Assembly (NCBI GenBank): GCA_023409795.1 | Contig: JAEYQX010000027.1 | Location: 1-17,392 of the forward strand | Length of the DNA stretch: 17,392 nucleotides | Source: Pseudomonadota bacterium | GTDB taxonomy: Bacteria; Pseudomonadota; Alphaproteobacteria; Caulobacterales; Caulobacteraceae | Direction of reading: 5' to 3' | Shown here: one piece after another, positions 7,276 to 13,699 of the stretch | How positions within the stretch are numbered: position 1 is the first letter of the stretch | Layout: each line of letters begins with the position of its first letter | Notes under the pieces: model-generated | Databases searched by the model: none | What the model was told of the DNA's origin: nothing | Seen by the model: only the letters and a program-made list of their open reading frames with translations | Translations under genes and position numbers: made by a program

Positions 7276-7388
7276 AACGGCCAAAAACCCTGGCCTTAGA
7301 ATTTCTGCCAGCCGCCGTCAGGAAAGGTCGTTTCCGTTTCGCCTCGGCCTGCCCCTAAGCAGGAAGCCTTCATCCAAGGAGGCTGATC
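7276..7388 (+). other. leader region between lysR and the FNR gene
   Basis: This 113-bp gap holds three small possible hairpins: GGCCA/TGGCC (7279-7295), GGAAA/TTTCC (7321-7335) and CCTGC/GCAGG (7348-7363). Each has a five-base-pair stem and none is followed by a T-run. I see no convincing promoter hexamers. The region could hold a weak activator-dependent promoter for the downstream genes, or the genes may be read through from lysR. Confidence 0.25.
7376..7382 (+). promoter_or_regulatory. strong ribosome binding site of the FNR gene (GTG start)
   Basis: AAGGAGG sits six bases before the GTG at 7389 and decides that non-ATG start. Confidence 0.75.
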
Positions 7389-8213
7389 GTGAGCGAAGTC
7401 GCAGTTCTGGAGAGGACCCGCACCCCGGCCACCGCCGCGTGGACGCCGCAGAAGGTGCGCTGGGTTCGGCGCTGGACGGATCACCTGTTCAGCCTTGCCA
7501 TCGACCGGCCCGAGGATTTCCGCTTCCGCTCGGGCGAGTTCGTCATGATCGGCCTGCCGGCCCCCGGCGGGGTGGGCAAGCCGGTGCTGAGGGCCTATTC
7601 CATCGCCAGCCCGGCCTGGTCGGACGAGCTGGAGTTCTTCTCGATCCGGGTCCAGGACGGGCCCCTGACCTCGCGCCTGGTCCACGTCCAGCCGGGCGAC
7701 GAGGTCCTGCTGGGGCGCAAGCCGACCGGCACCCTGGTGCTGGATGCCCTGGCCGGCGGTCGGCGGCTCTACCTGATCGGCACGGGCACGGGCCTGGCCC
7801 CCTGGCTCAGCGTGGCCCGCGACCCCGAGACCTATGCCCGGTTCGACCAGGTCATCGTCACCCACACCGTGCGCCAGCGGGCCGACCTGGCCTATCGTGA
7901 CCTGTTTGAGGCGGGACTGTTCGACGATCCCCTGGTCGGCGAGGAGGCGAGGGGGCGGCTGACCTATTATCCCACCGTCACGCGCGAGGCCTTCGAGCGC
8001 CCCGGCCGCATCACCGACCACATCCGCGACGGGCGACTGTTCGCGGCTCTGGGCCTGCCGCCGGGGTTTGATGCCGTGCATGACCGGCTGATGCTGTGCG
8101 GCTCCACCGCCATGATCCGAGAGACGGCAGCCCTGCTGGAGGCGGCGGGCCTGCGCGAGGGCTCGAACGCTGATCCCGGCCACTTTGTCCTCGAGCGCGC
8201 CTTCGTCGGCTGA
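7389..8213 (+). CDS. ferredoxin--NADP(+) reductase
   Basis: This 274-residue flavoprotein moves electrons between NADPH and ferredoxin or flavodoxin. The FAD-binding motif RAYSIAS is at 68-74, the NADP-binding loop GTGTGLAP at 131-138, a ribose/phosphate-binding segment THTVRQRADLAY at 158-169, and LMLCGS near residue 236. It ends in ERAFVG, as bacterial subclass FNRs do. The GTG start follows a near-perfect AAGGAGG site. It is the first gene after lysR and is followed 39 nt later by cysD. Together with fdxA at the end of the same set it can supply low-potential electrons to CysI, since no cysJ is present. That partnership is inferred. The N-terminus (about 20 residues) is slightly longer than in many relatives. 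Confidence 0.93.
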   Translation: MSEVAVLERTRTPATAAWTPQKVRWVRRWTDHLFSLAIDRPEDFRFRSGEFVMIGLPAPGGVGKPVLRAYSIASPAWSDELEFFSIRVQDGPLTSRLVHVQPGDEVLLGRKPTGTLVLDALAGGRRLYLIGTGTGLAPWLSVARDPETYARFDQVIVTHTVRQRADLAYRDLFEAGLFDDPLVGEEARGRLTYYPTVTREAFERPGRITDHIRDGRLFAALGLPPGFDAVHDRLMLCGSTAMIRETAALLEAAGLREGSNADPGHFVLERAFVG

Positions 8214-8240
8214 CCCCCGTCCATTCCCTTCCCGTTCTGT

Positions 8241-8246
8241 AAGGAG
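8241..8246 (+). promoter_or_regulatory. ribosome binding site of cysD (GTG start)
   Basis: AAGGAG lies six bases before the GTG at 8253 and supports that start codon. Confidence 0.7.
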
Positions 8247-8252
8247 CGTCCC

Positions 8253-9197
8253 GTGCAGGCCACTGCCGAAAAGCTGAAAGACGTCGCCAGCCGTCGCCCC
8301 CTGCCAGCCCATCTGCGCCAGCTGGAGGCCGAGGCCATCGAGATCCTGCGCGAGGTGGCGGCCACGGCCTCGAACCCGGTCATGATGTATTCGATCGGCA
8401 AGGATTCCGGCGTCCTGCTGCATCTGGCCGCCAAGGCCTTCTATCCGGCCCCGCCGCCGTTCCCGCTGCTGCACGTCGACACGACGTGGAAGTTCCGCGA
8501 CATGATCGTCCACCGCGACCATGTGGCCGGCCTCTATGCGGCCCGGCTGCTGGTGCACACCAACCACGAGGCGTTGGCGCGAGGGATCAGCCCCATCACC
8601 TCGGGCTCCTCGGCCCACACCCAGGCCATGAAGACCGAGGCGCTAAAGCAAGCCCTGGACCAGCACGGGTTCGACGTGGCCATCGGCGGCGCGCGCCGGG
8701 ACGAGGAAAAGTCGCGGGCCAAGGAGCGGGTCTTCTCCTTCCGGGGCGCGGACCACAGCTGGGACCCGCGCCGCCAGCGGCCCGAGCTGTGGCGGCTGTG
8801 GAACTCGCGCCTGGGGACCGGCGAGAGCCTGCGCGTCTTCCCCCTGTCCAACTGGACCGAGCTGGACGTCTGGGAATACACCCGCGCCGAGGGCATCCCC
8901 GTGGTGCCGCTCTACTTCTCGGCCCCGCGCCCGGTGGTGGTGCGCGACGGGGCCCTGATCGTGCGCGACGACGAGCGCCTGCCGCTGCTGCCGGGCGAGC
9001 AGGTCCAGACGCGCCGCGTCCGCTTCCGCTCCCTGGGCTGCTATCCGCTCAGCGCGGCGGTGGAGTCAGAGGCGGCAGACCTGGACGCCGTGATCCATGA
9101 ACTGAGGACCAGTCGCCAGTCCGAGCGGCAGGGCCGCCTGATCGACGCCGACGAAACCGCCTCGATGGAGCGCAAGAAGCGCGAGGGCTATTTCTGA
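8253..9197 (+). CDS. cysD: sulfate adenylyltransferase subunit 2 (ATP sulfurylase small subunit)
   Basis: This 314-residue cytoplasmic subunit makes APS from sulfate and ATP, with the reaction driven by GTP hydrolysis in CysN. It belongs to the PP-loop ATP pyrophosphatase family: SIGKDSG at 47-53 is the PP-loop, LHVDTTWKF at 73-81 follows, and GGARRDEEKSRAKER at 145-159 is the CysD signature. The C-terminal segment ending in RKKREGYF is typical of full-length CysD, so the gene looks intact. The length matches the family (about 300). The GTG start has AAGGAG six bases upstream. The TGA stop overlaps the cysNC ATG by one base (TGATG), giving tight coupling with the partner subunit. Confidence 0.97.
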   Translation: MQATAEKLKDVASRRPLPAHLRQLEAEAIEILREVAATASNPVMMYSIGKDSGVLLHLAAKAFYPAPPPFPLLHVDTTWKFRDMIVHRDHVAGLYAARLLVHTNHEALARGISPITSGSSAHTQAMKTEALKQALDQHGFDVAIGGARRDEEKSRAKERVFSFRGADHSWDPRRQRPELWRLWNSRLGTGESLRVFPLSNWTELDVWEYTRAEGIPVVPLYFSAPRPVVVRDGALIVRDDERLPLLPGEQVQTRRVRFRSLGCYPLSAAVESEAADLDAVIHELRTSRQSERQGRLIDADETASMERKKREGYF

Positions 9198-11041
9198 TGA
9201 CGCTTGTAACCCTGGCAGCCCCGGCCCAGGCGGCAGAGCGCGACCTGCTGCGCTTTCTGACCTGCGGCTCGGTCGATGATGGCAAGTCCACCCTGATCGG
9301 CCGGCTGCTCTATGAGACGGGCCAGGTGCCCGATGACCAGCTGGCGACGCTGGAACGGGATTCGCGCCGCTTTGGCACGGACGGGGCCAACCTCGACTAT
9401 GCCCTGCTGCTGGACGGGCTGGAGGCCGAGCGCGAGCAGGGCATCACCATCGACGTGGCCTATCGCTATATGTCCACGGCCCGGCGCAGCTTCATCATCG
9501 CCGACACGCCGGGGCATGAGCAATATACCCGCAACATGGCCACCGGGGCCTCGACCTGTGATGCCGCCGTGGTCCTGGTCGATGTGACCAAGGGCCTGAC
9601 CGCCCAGACCCTGAGGCACAGCCGGATCGTCAGCCTGTTCGGCATCCGCCATGTCATCCTGGCAGTGAACAAGATCGACCTGGTGGCGGCGGACTCCCGC
9701 GCCTTTGACGCCATTGCCGCCGATTACCGGGCGGCGGTCGCGGACCTGGGCTTTGCCTCGGTCACCCCGATCCCGGTCAGCGCCCGGCTGGGCTACAACC
9801 TGGTCGGCCCGGCTCCGGCCACGCCCTGGTATGACGGGCCCAGCCTGGTCGAGGCGCTGGAAGACCTGCCGGTCGCCACCGATGGCCTGGCGCGGCCGTT
9901 CCGCCTGCCGGTCCAGTATGTGAACCGGCCCGACGCCGCCTTCCGGGGCTATGCGGGCACGATCGCCAGTGGCCGGATCGGGGTGGGCGACACCCTGGCC
10001 ATCTGCCCGTCGGGCCACCAGGCGCGCGTCAGCCGCATCCTGGCCGGCGATGTCGAGACCCGTTCCGCTGCGGCGGGCGAGGCGGTGACCCTGGTGCTGG
10101 ACCAGGACGTCGACGTCTCCCGTGGCGATATCCTGGCCGCCGCCACCGCGCGCCCGACCTCGTCGGACCGGCTCCGGATCGAGCTGTTGTGGATGGCGGA
10201 CCGGGCCTTTGACGGATCAGGCCGCTATCAGGTCAAGATCGGCACCCGGCTGGTGCCCGCCCGCCTTGTGCTGGACCAGTCGGCCAGCCTCTTGCCCAAT
10301 GAGGTCGCATCCGGCGTGCTCAGTCTGTCCAGTCCCGTGGCCGCCGACTGTTTCCGCGATGATCCCGGCACTGGGGCGGTGGTCCTGATCGACCGCGACA
10401 CGGGGCTGACGGTGGGGGCAGGGGTCATCACCGGCTTTGAGGCCGGCGCGCCTCATATCCACGCCAGCCCTGCCGTCGTGAACCGCACCGCGCACGAGGC
10501 CCTGTCGGGCCACCGGGGCGGGGTGGTCTGGCTGACCGGCCTGTCGGGGGCGGGCAAGTCCACCATTGCCCAGGCCCTGCAACAGCAACTCCACGCCAGG
10601 GGGTGCCGCACCGTCCTGCTGGACGGCGACAACCTGCGCCACGGCCTGAACCGCGACCTGGGCTTCAGCGATGCCGACCGCGCCGAGAACATCCGCCGCA
10701 CCGGCGAGGTGGCCCGTCTGTTCGCCGAGACCGGCACCCTGGTCATCTGCGCCCTGATCTCGCCCCAGCGCGAGGCGCGGGCGGCGGTCCGGGCCCTGTT
10801 CGAGGCCGATGACTTCATCGAGGTCTTCGTCGATGCCTCGCTGGACGCCTGCCGGGCCCGCGACCCCAAGGGCCTGTATGCCCGGGCCGATGACGGGCAG
10901 ATCGCCCACTTCACCGGCATTGCCTCGGCCTATGAGCGCCCCGAAAACCCGGACCTCAGCCTCGATACCGACCGCCTGGACGTGGCTCAATCCGCCGAGG
11001 CCGTCCGCACCCTGATCCAGCAGAAGGGCTGGCTGGCATGA
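9197..11041 (+). CDS. cysNC: fused sulfate adenylyltransferase subunit 1 and APS kinase
   Basis: This 614-residue bifunctional protein joins CysN and CysC. The CysN part (about 15-430) is an EF-Tu-like GTPase with GSVDDGKST (24-32), DTPGHEQYTRNM (103-114) and NKID (158-161), followed by beta-barrel domains. It regulates APS formation by CysD. The CysC part (about 437-614) is APS kinase, with the Walker A loop GLSGAGKST near 448-456, DGDNLRHGLN near 475-484, and ISPQREAR. It converts APS to PAPS. Both active centres look intact. The fusion is common in alphaproteobacteria. Because the local CysH looks APS-specific, the PAPS made here could serve sulfation instead of reduction, which is inference. 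The stop overlaps the fdxA start by four bases (ATGA). Confidence 0.96.
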   Translation: MTLVTLAAPAQAAERDLLRFLTCGSVDDGKSTLIGRLLYETGQVPDDQLATLERDSRRFGTDGANLDYALLLDGLEAEREQGITIDVAYRYMSTARRSFIIADTPGHEQYTRNMATGASTCDAAVVLVDVTKGLTAQTLRHSRIVSLFGIRHVILAVNKIDLVAADSRAFDAIAADYRAAVADLGFASVTPIPVSARLGYNLVGPAPATPWYDGPSLVEALEDLPVATDGLARPFRLPVQYVNRPDAAFRGYAGTIASGRIGVGDTLAICPSGHQARVSRILAGDVETRSAAAGEAVTLVLDQDVDVSRGDILAAATARPTSSDRLRIELLWMADRAFDGSGRYQVKIGTRLVPARLVLDQSASLLPNEVASGVLSLSSPVAADCFRDDPGTGAVVLIDRDTGLTVGAGVITGFEAGAPHIHASPAVVNRTAHEALSGHRGGVVWLTGLSGAGKSTIAQALQQQLHARGCRTVLLDGDNLRHGLNRDLGFSDADRAENIRRTGEVARLFAETGTLVICALISPQREARAAVRALFEADDFIEVFVDASLDACRARDPKGLYARADDGQIAHFTGIASAYERPENPDLSLDTDRLDVAQSAEAVRTLIQQKGWLA

Positions 11042-11382
11042 CCTATCTCGTCACCGACGCCTGCGTGAAGTGCAAGTTCATGGACTGCGTCGAGGTCTGC
11101 CCCGTCGACTGCTTCTACGAGGGCGAGAACTTCCTGGTCATCGCGCCCGACGAATGCATCGACTGCGGCGTCTGCGAACCGGAATGTCCGGTCGATGCCA
11201 TCGTGCCCGACACCGAGGATGAACCTGACGGCAAGTGGCTGAACATCAACGCAAAATACGCCAAGTCCTGGCCCAACATCACCCTCAAGGGCGAGCCACC
11301 GGCCGATCGCGCCGAATATGAAGCCGAGACGGGCAAGTTCGAGAAATACTTCAGCCCCCGACCCGCCCGCGAACTGGCCTGA
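11038..11382 (+). CDS. fdxA: FdxA-type ferredoxin ([3Fe-4S]/[4Fe-4S])
   Basis: This 114-residue small acidic iron-sulfur protein belongs to the 7Fe ferredoxin family. Cysteines are at 9, 12, 17, 21, 25, 40, 43, 46 and 50. The CIDCGVCEPEC block (40-50) is the classic second cluster motif, and VEVCPVDCFYEGE (18-30) the first. The C-terminal tail beyond residue 60 is the usual FdxA extension. It is translationally coupled to cysNC by an ATGA overlap, so it is expressed with sulfate activation genes. The best partners in the window are the FNR (7389-8213) as reductase and CysI as acceptor. FdxA homologues elsewhere are often stand-alone genes, so the sulfur link rests on position. Confidence 0.95.
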   Translation: MTYLVTDACVKCKFMDCVEVCPVDCFYEGENFLVIAPDECIDCGVCEPECPVDAIVPDTEDEPDGKWLNINAKYAKSWPNITLKGEPPADRAEYEAETGKFEKYFSPRPARELA

Positions 11383-11387
11383 TCCCT

Positions 11388-11520
11388 ATCCGCTCATCCC
11401 GGCGCAGGCCGGGATCCAGATCATATGGTGCCGACTTCAAGACCTGGCCTTGCCGAGCAGCCCCTCAATCCCACCGCTCGTCTTCCATCTGGATCCCGGC
11501 CTGCGCCGGGACGAGCGGAT
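11388..11520. repeat. 34-bp inverted-repeat pair, MITE/REP-like, between convergent genes
   Basis: The left arm (11388-11421) and right arm (11487-11520) are inverted copies over 34 bp with a single mismatch, enclosing 65 bp. Each arm contains its own hairpin: CCCGGC-GCAG-GCCGGG at 11398-11413 and the inverted form at 11495-11510. The element fills the gap between the convergent fdxA and DUF6880 genes. It may act as a two-way terminator or be a non-autonomous mobile palindrome. No clear target-site duplication is visible in the flanks, and no T-run follows the stems. Confidence 0.75.
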
Positions 11521-11523
11521 GGT

Positions 11524-12696
11524 TTATGCCTTGCGCCCCGTCATGATCTCTGCCGCCTCGGGGAAGCGCTGGGCCAGGGCCTGGGCCCAGTCGTTGGCGT
11601 CGCCGATCAGCCGCGCCTCCCTTGGCCTGGCCTTCACCAGGGCCGCCGCCTCGCGATAGGCGGGCCAGTCCATCAGGAACCGCATGGCCCGGGCCAGGAC
11701 CGGATGCCCGGCCGCCATGGCCAGGGCCCGGTCCACCGCCTCGACGTCTTCAAAGTCCGGCAGCCGCGCCACATAGTCCCGCAGCACCTGCGCCGACATC
11801 TCGCGCTCGAACAGGGCCCAGCGGCGCTCCTGGGCCTCGGCCTTCTCGCCTTCGGCCTCCAGCACGGCAATCATGGCTTCTTCCCAGGCCGGGGGCAGGG
11901 GCGGGGCCTTGCCCGACGGGCGCTCGGGTCGCCGGACCCCTTCCAGCATCCGGCGGGCCTCGACCACCCGCCCGGCACCGGCCAGCCTCACGGCGATCTC
12001 GGCGGCGACCTCGGGCACGGCGGCCTGTTCGGGCGTTACCAGCGACAGCCACAGGTCCAGGTCCAGCGCCCGGTCGGCCAGCCGCCTCAGCAGGCTGCGC
12101 CCCGAGGGCGTGCGGGTGATGGTCTCGGGCAACAGGGCAATCAGGGCATGGGCCGCCGCCTGCGACAGGGCCCCGTCATCGACACCCAGCCAGCGACCAT
12201 AAAGCCCCGGATGATAGGCCATGACCTCTGCCAGGGCCTTCAGCCCGGTTTCGTCCGCCCCCGCCGCCAGCCGGTAAAGCTCAGGGGCCGCCGCGTCGAA
12301 GAAGGCGGGCAGCTCGCCCTTCTGGTCCTTCACCCGGGCGATCAGGCCGGAATAGAGCTCGAACCACTCGATCAGGCTGTTCAGCCCCGCCCTGGCATCC
12401 ATGGGGGCCAGCCGGTCGATGATCATCCTCAGGTGGGTGTCCAGGTCATCCAGCAGGTCACCGCGCCTGCGCCACGACACCCGCGTCCGGGCGGTTGCCA
12501 GGGCCAGCACGCGCTTGTCGATCTCGGCCGCCAGCACGCCCGGCCCGGCCTCTGCCGCCAGCTCCAGCCGCAGGCGGCGCTTCAGGTTGGCATTGCCATT
12601 GCCCGCTTCGATCAGCAGCTCCGCAAGGCGCGCAGCCCCCAGCCGTTCCAGATTGGCGGCGCTCAGCCGGGTCGAGATCCTGGGGGGCTTGGGCAT
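11524..12696 (-). CDS. DUF6880-type hypothetical protein
   Basis: This 390-residue, Ala/Leu/Arg-rich protein is predicted to be almost entirely helical and soluble, with no signal peptide and no membrane segment. The N-terminal part has LKRRLRLELAAE near residues 38-49, followed by SWRRRGDLLDDLDTHL near 73-88, which resembles alphaproteobacterial DUF6880 proteins. The rest looks like helical TPR-type repeats, with a glycine/proline-rich linker (RPSGKAPPLPP) about two-thirds along. No catalytic motif is recognisable and the function is unknown. The ATG at 12694-12696 is preceded by a modest AGGG. It is convergent with fdxA and divergent from the DUF421 gene, and appears monocistronic. Confidence 0.8.
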   Translation of the reverse strand: MPKPPRISTRLSAANLERLGAARLAELLIEAGNGNANLKRRLRLELAAEAGPGVLAAEIDKRVLALATARTRVSWRRRGDLLDDLDTHLRMIIDRLAPMDARAGLNSLIEWFELYSGLIARVKDQKGELPAFFDAAAPELYRLAAGADETGLKALAEVMAYHPGLYGRWLGVDDGALSQAAAHALIALLPETITRTPSGRSLLRRLADRALDLDLWLSLVTPEQAAVPEVAAEIAVRLAGAGRVVEARRMLEGVRRPERPSGKAPPLPPAWEEAMIAVLEAEGEKAEAQERRWALFEREMSAQVLRDYVARLPDFEDVEAVDRALAMAAGHPVLARAMRFLMDWPAYREAAALVKARPREARLIGDANDWAQALAQRFPEAAEIMTGRKA

Positions 12697-12777
12697 GGCC
12701 CTGTGATGTCAGAGCCCGGGCGCAAAAACCAGACCCGATCAGGCCCGCCGTCCGGGCCTCGGGCCGATCCCCGCCGC

Positions 12778-12802
12778 GGAACGGCTTGGTCCGCTGGCGG
12801 TT
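12778..12802 (+). promoter_or_regulatory. EcfG-like general stress promoter upstream of the DUF421 gene
   Basis: GGAAC at 12778-12782 is followed after 16 bp by GGTT at 12799-12802. The alphaproteobacterial EcfG/SigT consensus is GGAAC, 16-17 bp, CGTT, so only one base of the -10 differs. It points toward the DUF421 gene, about 55 bp before its start. The match is directly seen; sigma-factor use is inferred. Confidence 0.5.
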
Positions 12803-12845
12803 AGCTCAGGTCACAACCATGGCTTGATGCCCCGTGACCGGAGGC

Positions 12846-12851
12846 AAGGAG
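12846..12851 (+). promoter_or_regulatory. ribosome binding site of the DUF421 gene (GTG start)
   Basis: AAGGAG lies seven bases before the GTG at 12859 and fixes this start. Confidence 0.7.
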
Positions 12852-12858
12852 AGTTCAG

Positions 12859-13506
12859 GTGACCCGATATACCCCCGCACGGGACGGTGACGAAGCGCCC
12901 GCCCAGATGCCCCAGGTCCAGCCCCGGCTGCGCTTTCGCAAGGTCGAGGCGGTGGGCAGCCTGCTGCTTGCCCTCGTGGTCGGGCTGGGGGCCGTCGGCT
13001 ACATCCAGCCCGAGCAGGGCAGTGGCCTGGGCATGATCCTGCGGGTGGCCCTCATCTTTGGCCTGCTGACCATAGGCTTCCGCCTGATCGGCAAGCGCGA
13101 GCTCAGCCAGCTGTCGCCGTTCGAGGTGGTCACCCTTCTGCTGGTGGCCGAGATCGTGTCGCCCTCGCTGACCGCCGGGGACGAGTCCATTCCGGGAGCC
13201 GTCATCGGGGCGGCGACCCTTTTGCTGCTGACCTTCGTCAACTCGGTGCTGTCCTATCGCCTCGACTGGTATCGCAAGCTGCAGGAAGCCCCGCCCGCCG
13301 TCATCATCTGCAAGGGCCGCTTCGTCGAAAGCGCCATGCACAAGGACCGCATGAGGACCGACGAAATCGTCTCCGAGATGCACAAGGCGGGGATCGAGCA
13401 CCTGAGTCAGATCAAGTGGGGCCTGCTGGAACCGGACGGCCATATGTCCTTCATCCGCTTCGACGGCTCAGAGGTCCACGTGCCGCAAAACGCCCTGGTC
13501 AGCTGA
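12859..13506 (+). CDS. DUF421/YetF-type membrane protein
   Basis: This 215-residue inner-membrane protein has a charged N-terminal tail (about 1-30), a hydrophobic segment at 31-49, then the family core: hydrophobic segments at about 57-76, 88-104 and 112-130, with GKRELSQLSPFEVV at 78-91 and EIVSPSLTAGDESI at 98-111. The cytoplasmic C-terminal YetF-like domain (about 140-215) contains PPAVIICKG and SQIKWGLLEPDG. The biochemical role is unknown; relatives such as Bacillus YetF and spore proteins are also poorly understood. The EcfG-like promoter suggests induction by general stress. It runs toward tRNA-Val, which is on the other strand, and appears monocistronic. Confidence 0.88.
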   Translation: MTRYTPARDGDEAPAQMPQVQPRLRFRKVEAVGSLLLALVVGLGAVGYIQPEQGSGLGMILRVALIFGLLTIGFRLIGKRELSQLSPFEVVTLLLVAEIVSPSLTAGDESIPGAVIGAATLLLLTFVNSVLSYRLDWYRKLQEAPPAVIICKGRFVESAMHKDRMRTDEIVSEMHKAGIEHLSQIKWGLLEPDGHMSFIRFDGSEVHVPQNALVS

Positions 13507-13539
13507 CAACAGGCGACAAGGATAGGGGCGGGGAGAAGA

Positions 13540-13614
13540 TGGTGGACGCGACAGGGATTGAACCTGTGACCCCCTCGGTGTGAACGAGGTGCTCTCCCGC
13601 TGAGCTACGCGTCC
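13540..13614 (-). tRNA. tRNA-Val (anticodon CAC), CCA encoded
   Basis: The 75-nt minus-strand sequence folds into a full cloverleaf. The acceptor stem is GGACGCG/CGCGTCC, the D-stem GCTC/GAGC, the anticodon stem CCTCG/CGAGG with loop TTCACAC, and the T-stem ACAGG/CCTGT with loop TTCAATC. The anticodon CAC (13580-13582) reads the valine codon GTG. The 3' CCA is genomically encoded at 13540-13542. It lies between the DUF421 gene and the symporter gene and has its own promoter upstream. Confidence 0.97.
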
Positions 13615-13659
13615 ATCGCGCGGGCGGGCTGAAAAGGCTGCGCCGCCGTCGGGAGGCGC

Positions 13660-13688
13660 GATTTAGCCCGCGAATCCGACGACGGCAA
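13660..13688 (-). promoter_or_regulatory. housekeeping promoter of tRNA-Val
   Basis: On the minus strand, GCTAAATC (13660-13667) fully matches the Caulobacter housekeeping -10 consensus GCTANAWC. TTGCCGT (13682-13688) is a good -35 match to TTGACGS, with a 14-bp spacer. The predicted start lies roughly 40 nt before the tRNA 5' end. The -35 overlaps the stretch just after the symporter stop. Confidence 0.65.
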
Positions 13689-13699
13689 GTCTCTTTTCA

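Noticed and set aside
6229..7284. 351-residue minus-strand frame antisense to lysR
   Set aside because: The LysR protein on the plus strand is unmistakable, and the antisense product has no domain.
7296..8618. 440-residue minus-strand frame across the FNR gene and the start of cysD
   Set aside because: It overlaps two well-supported genes and has no motif.
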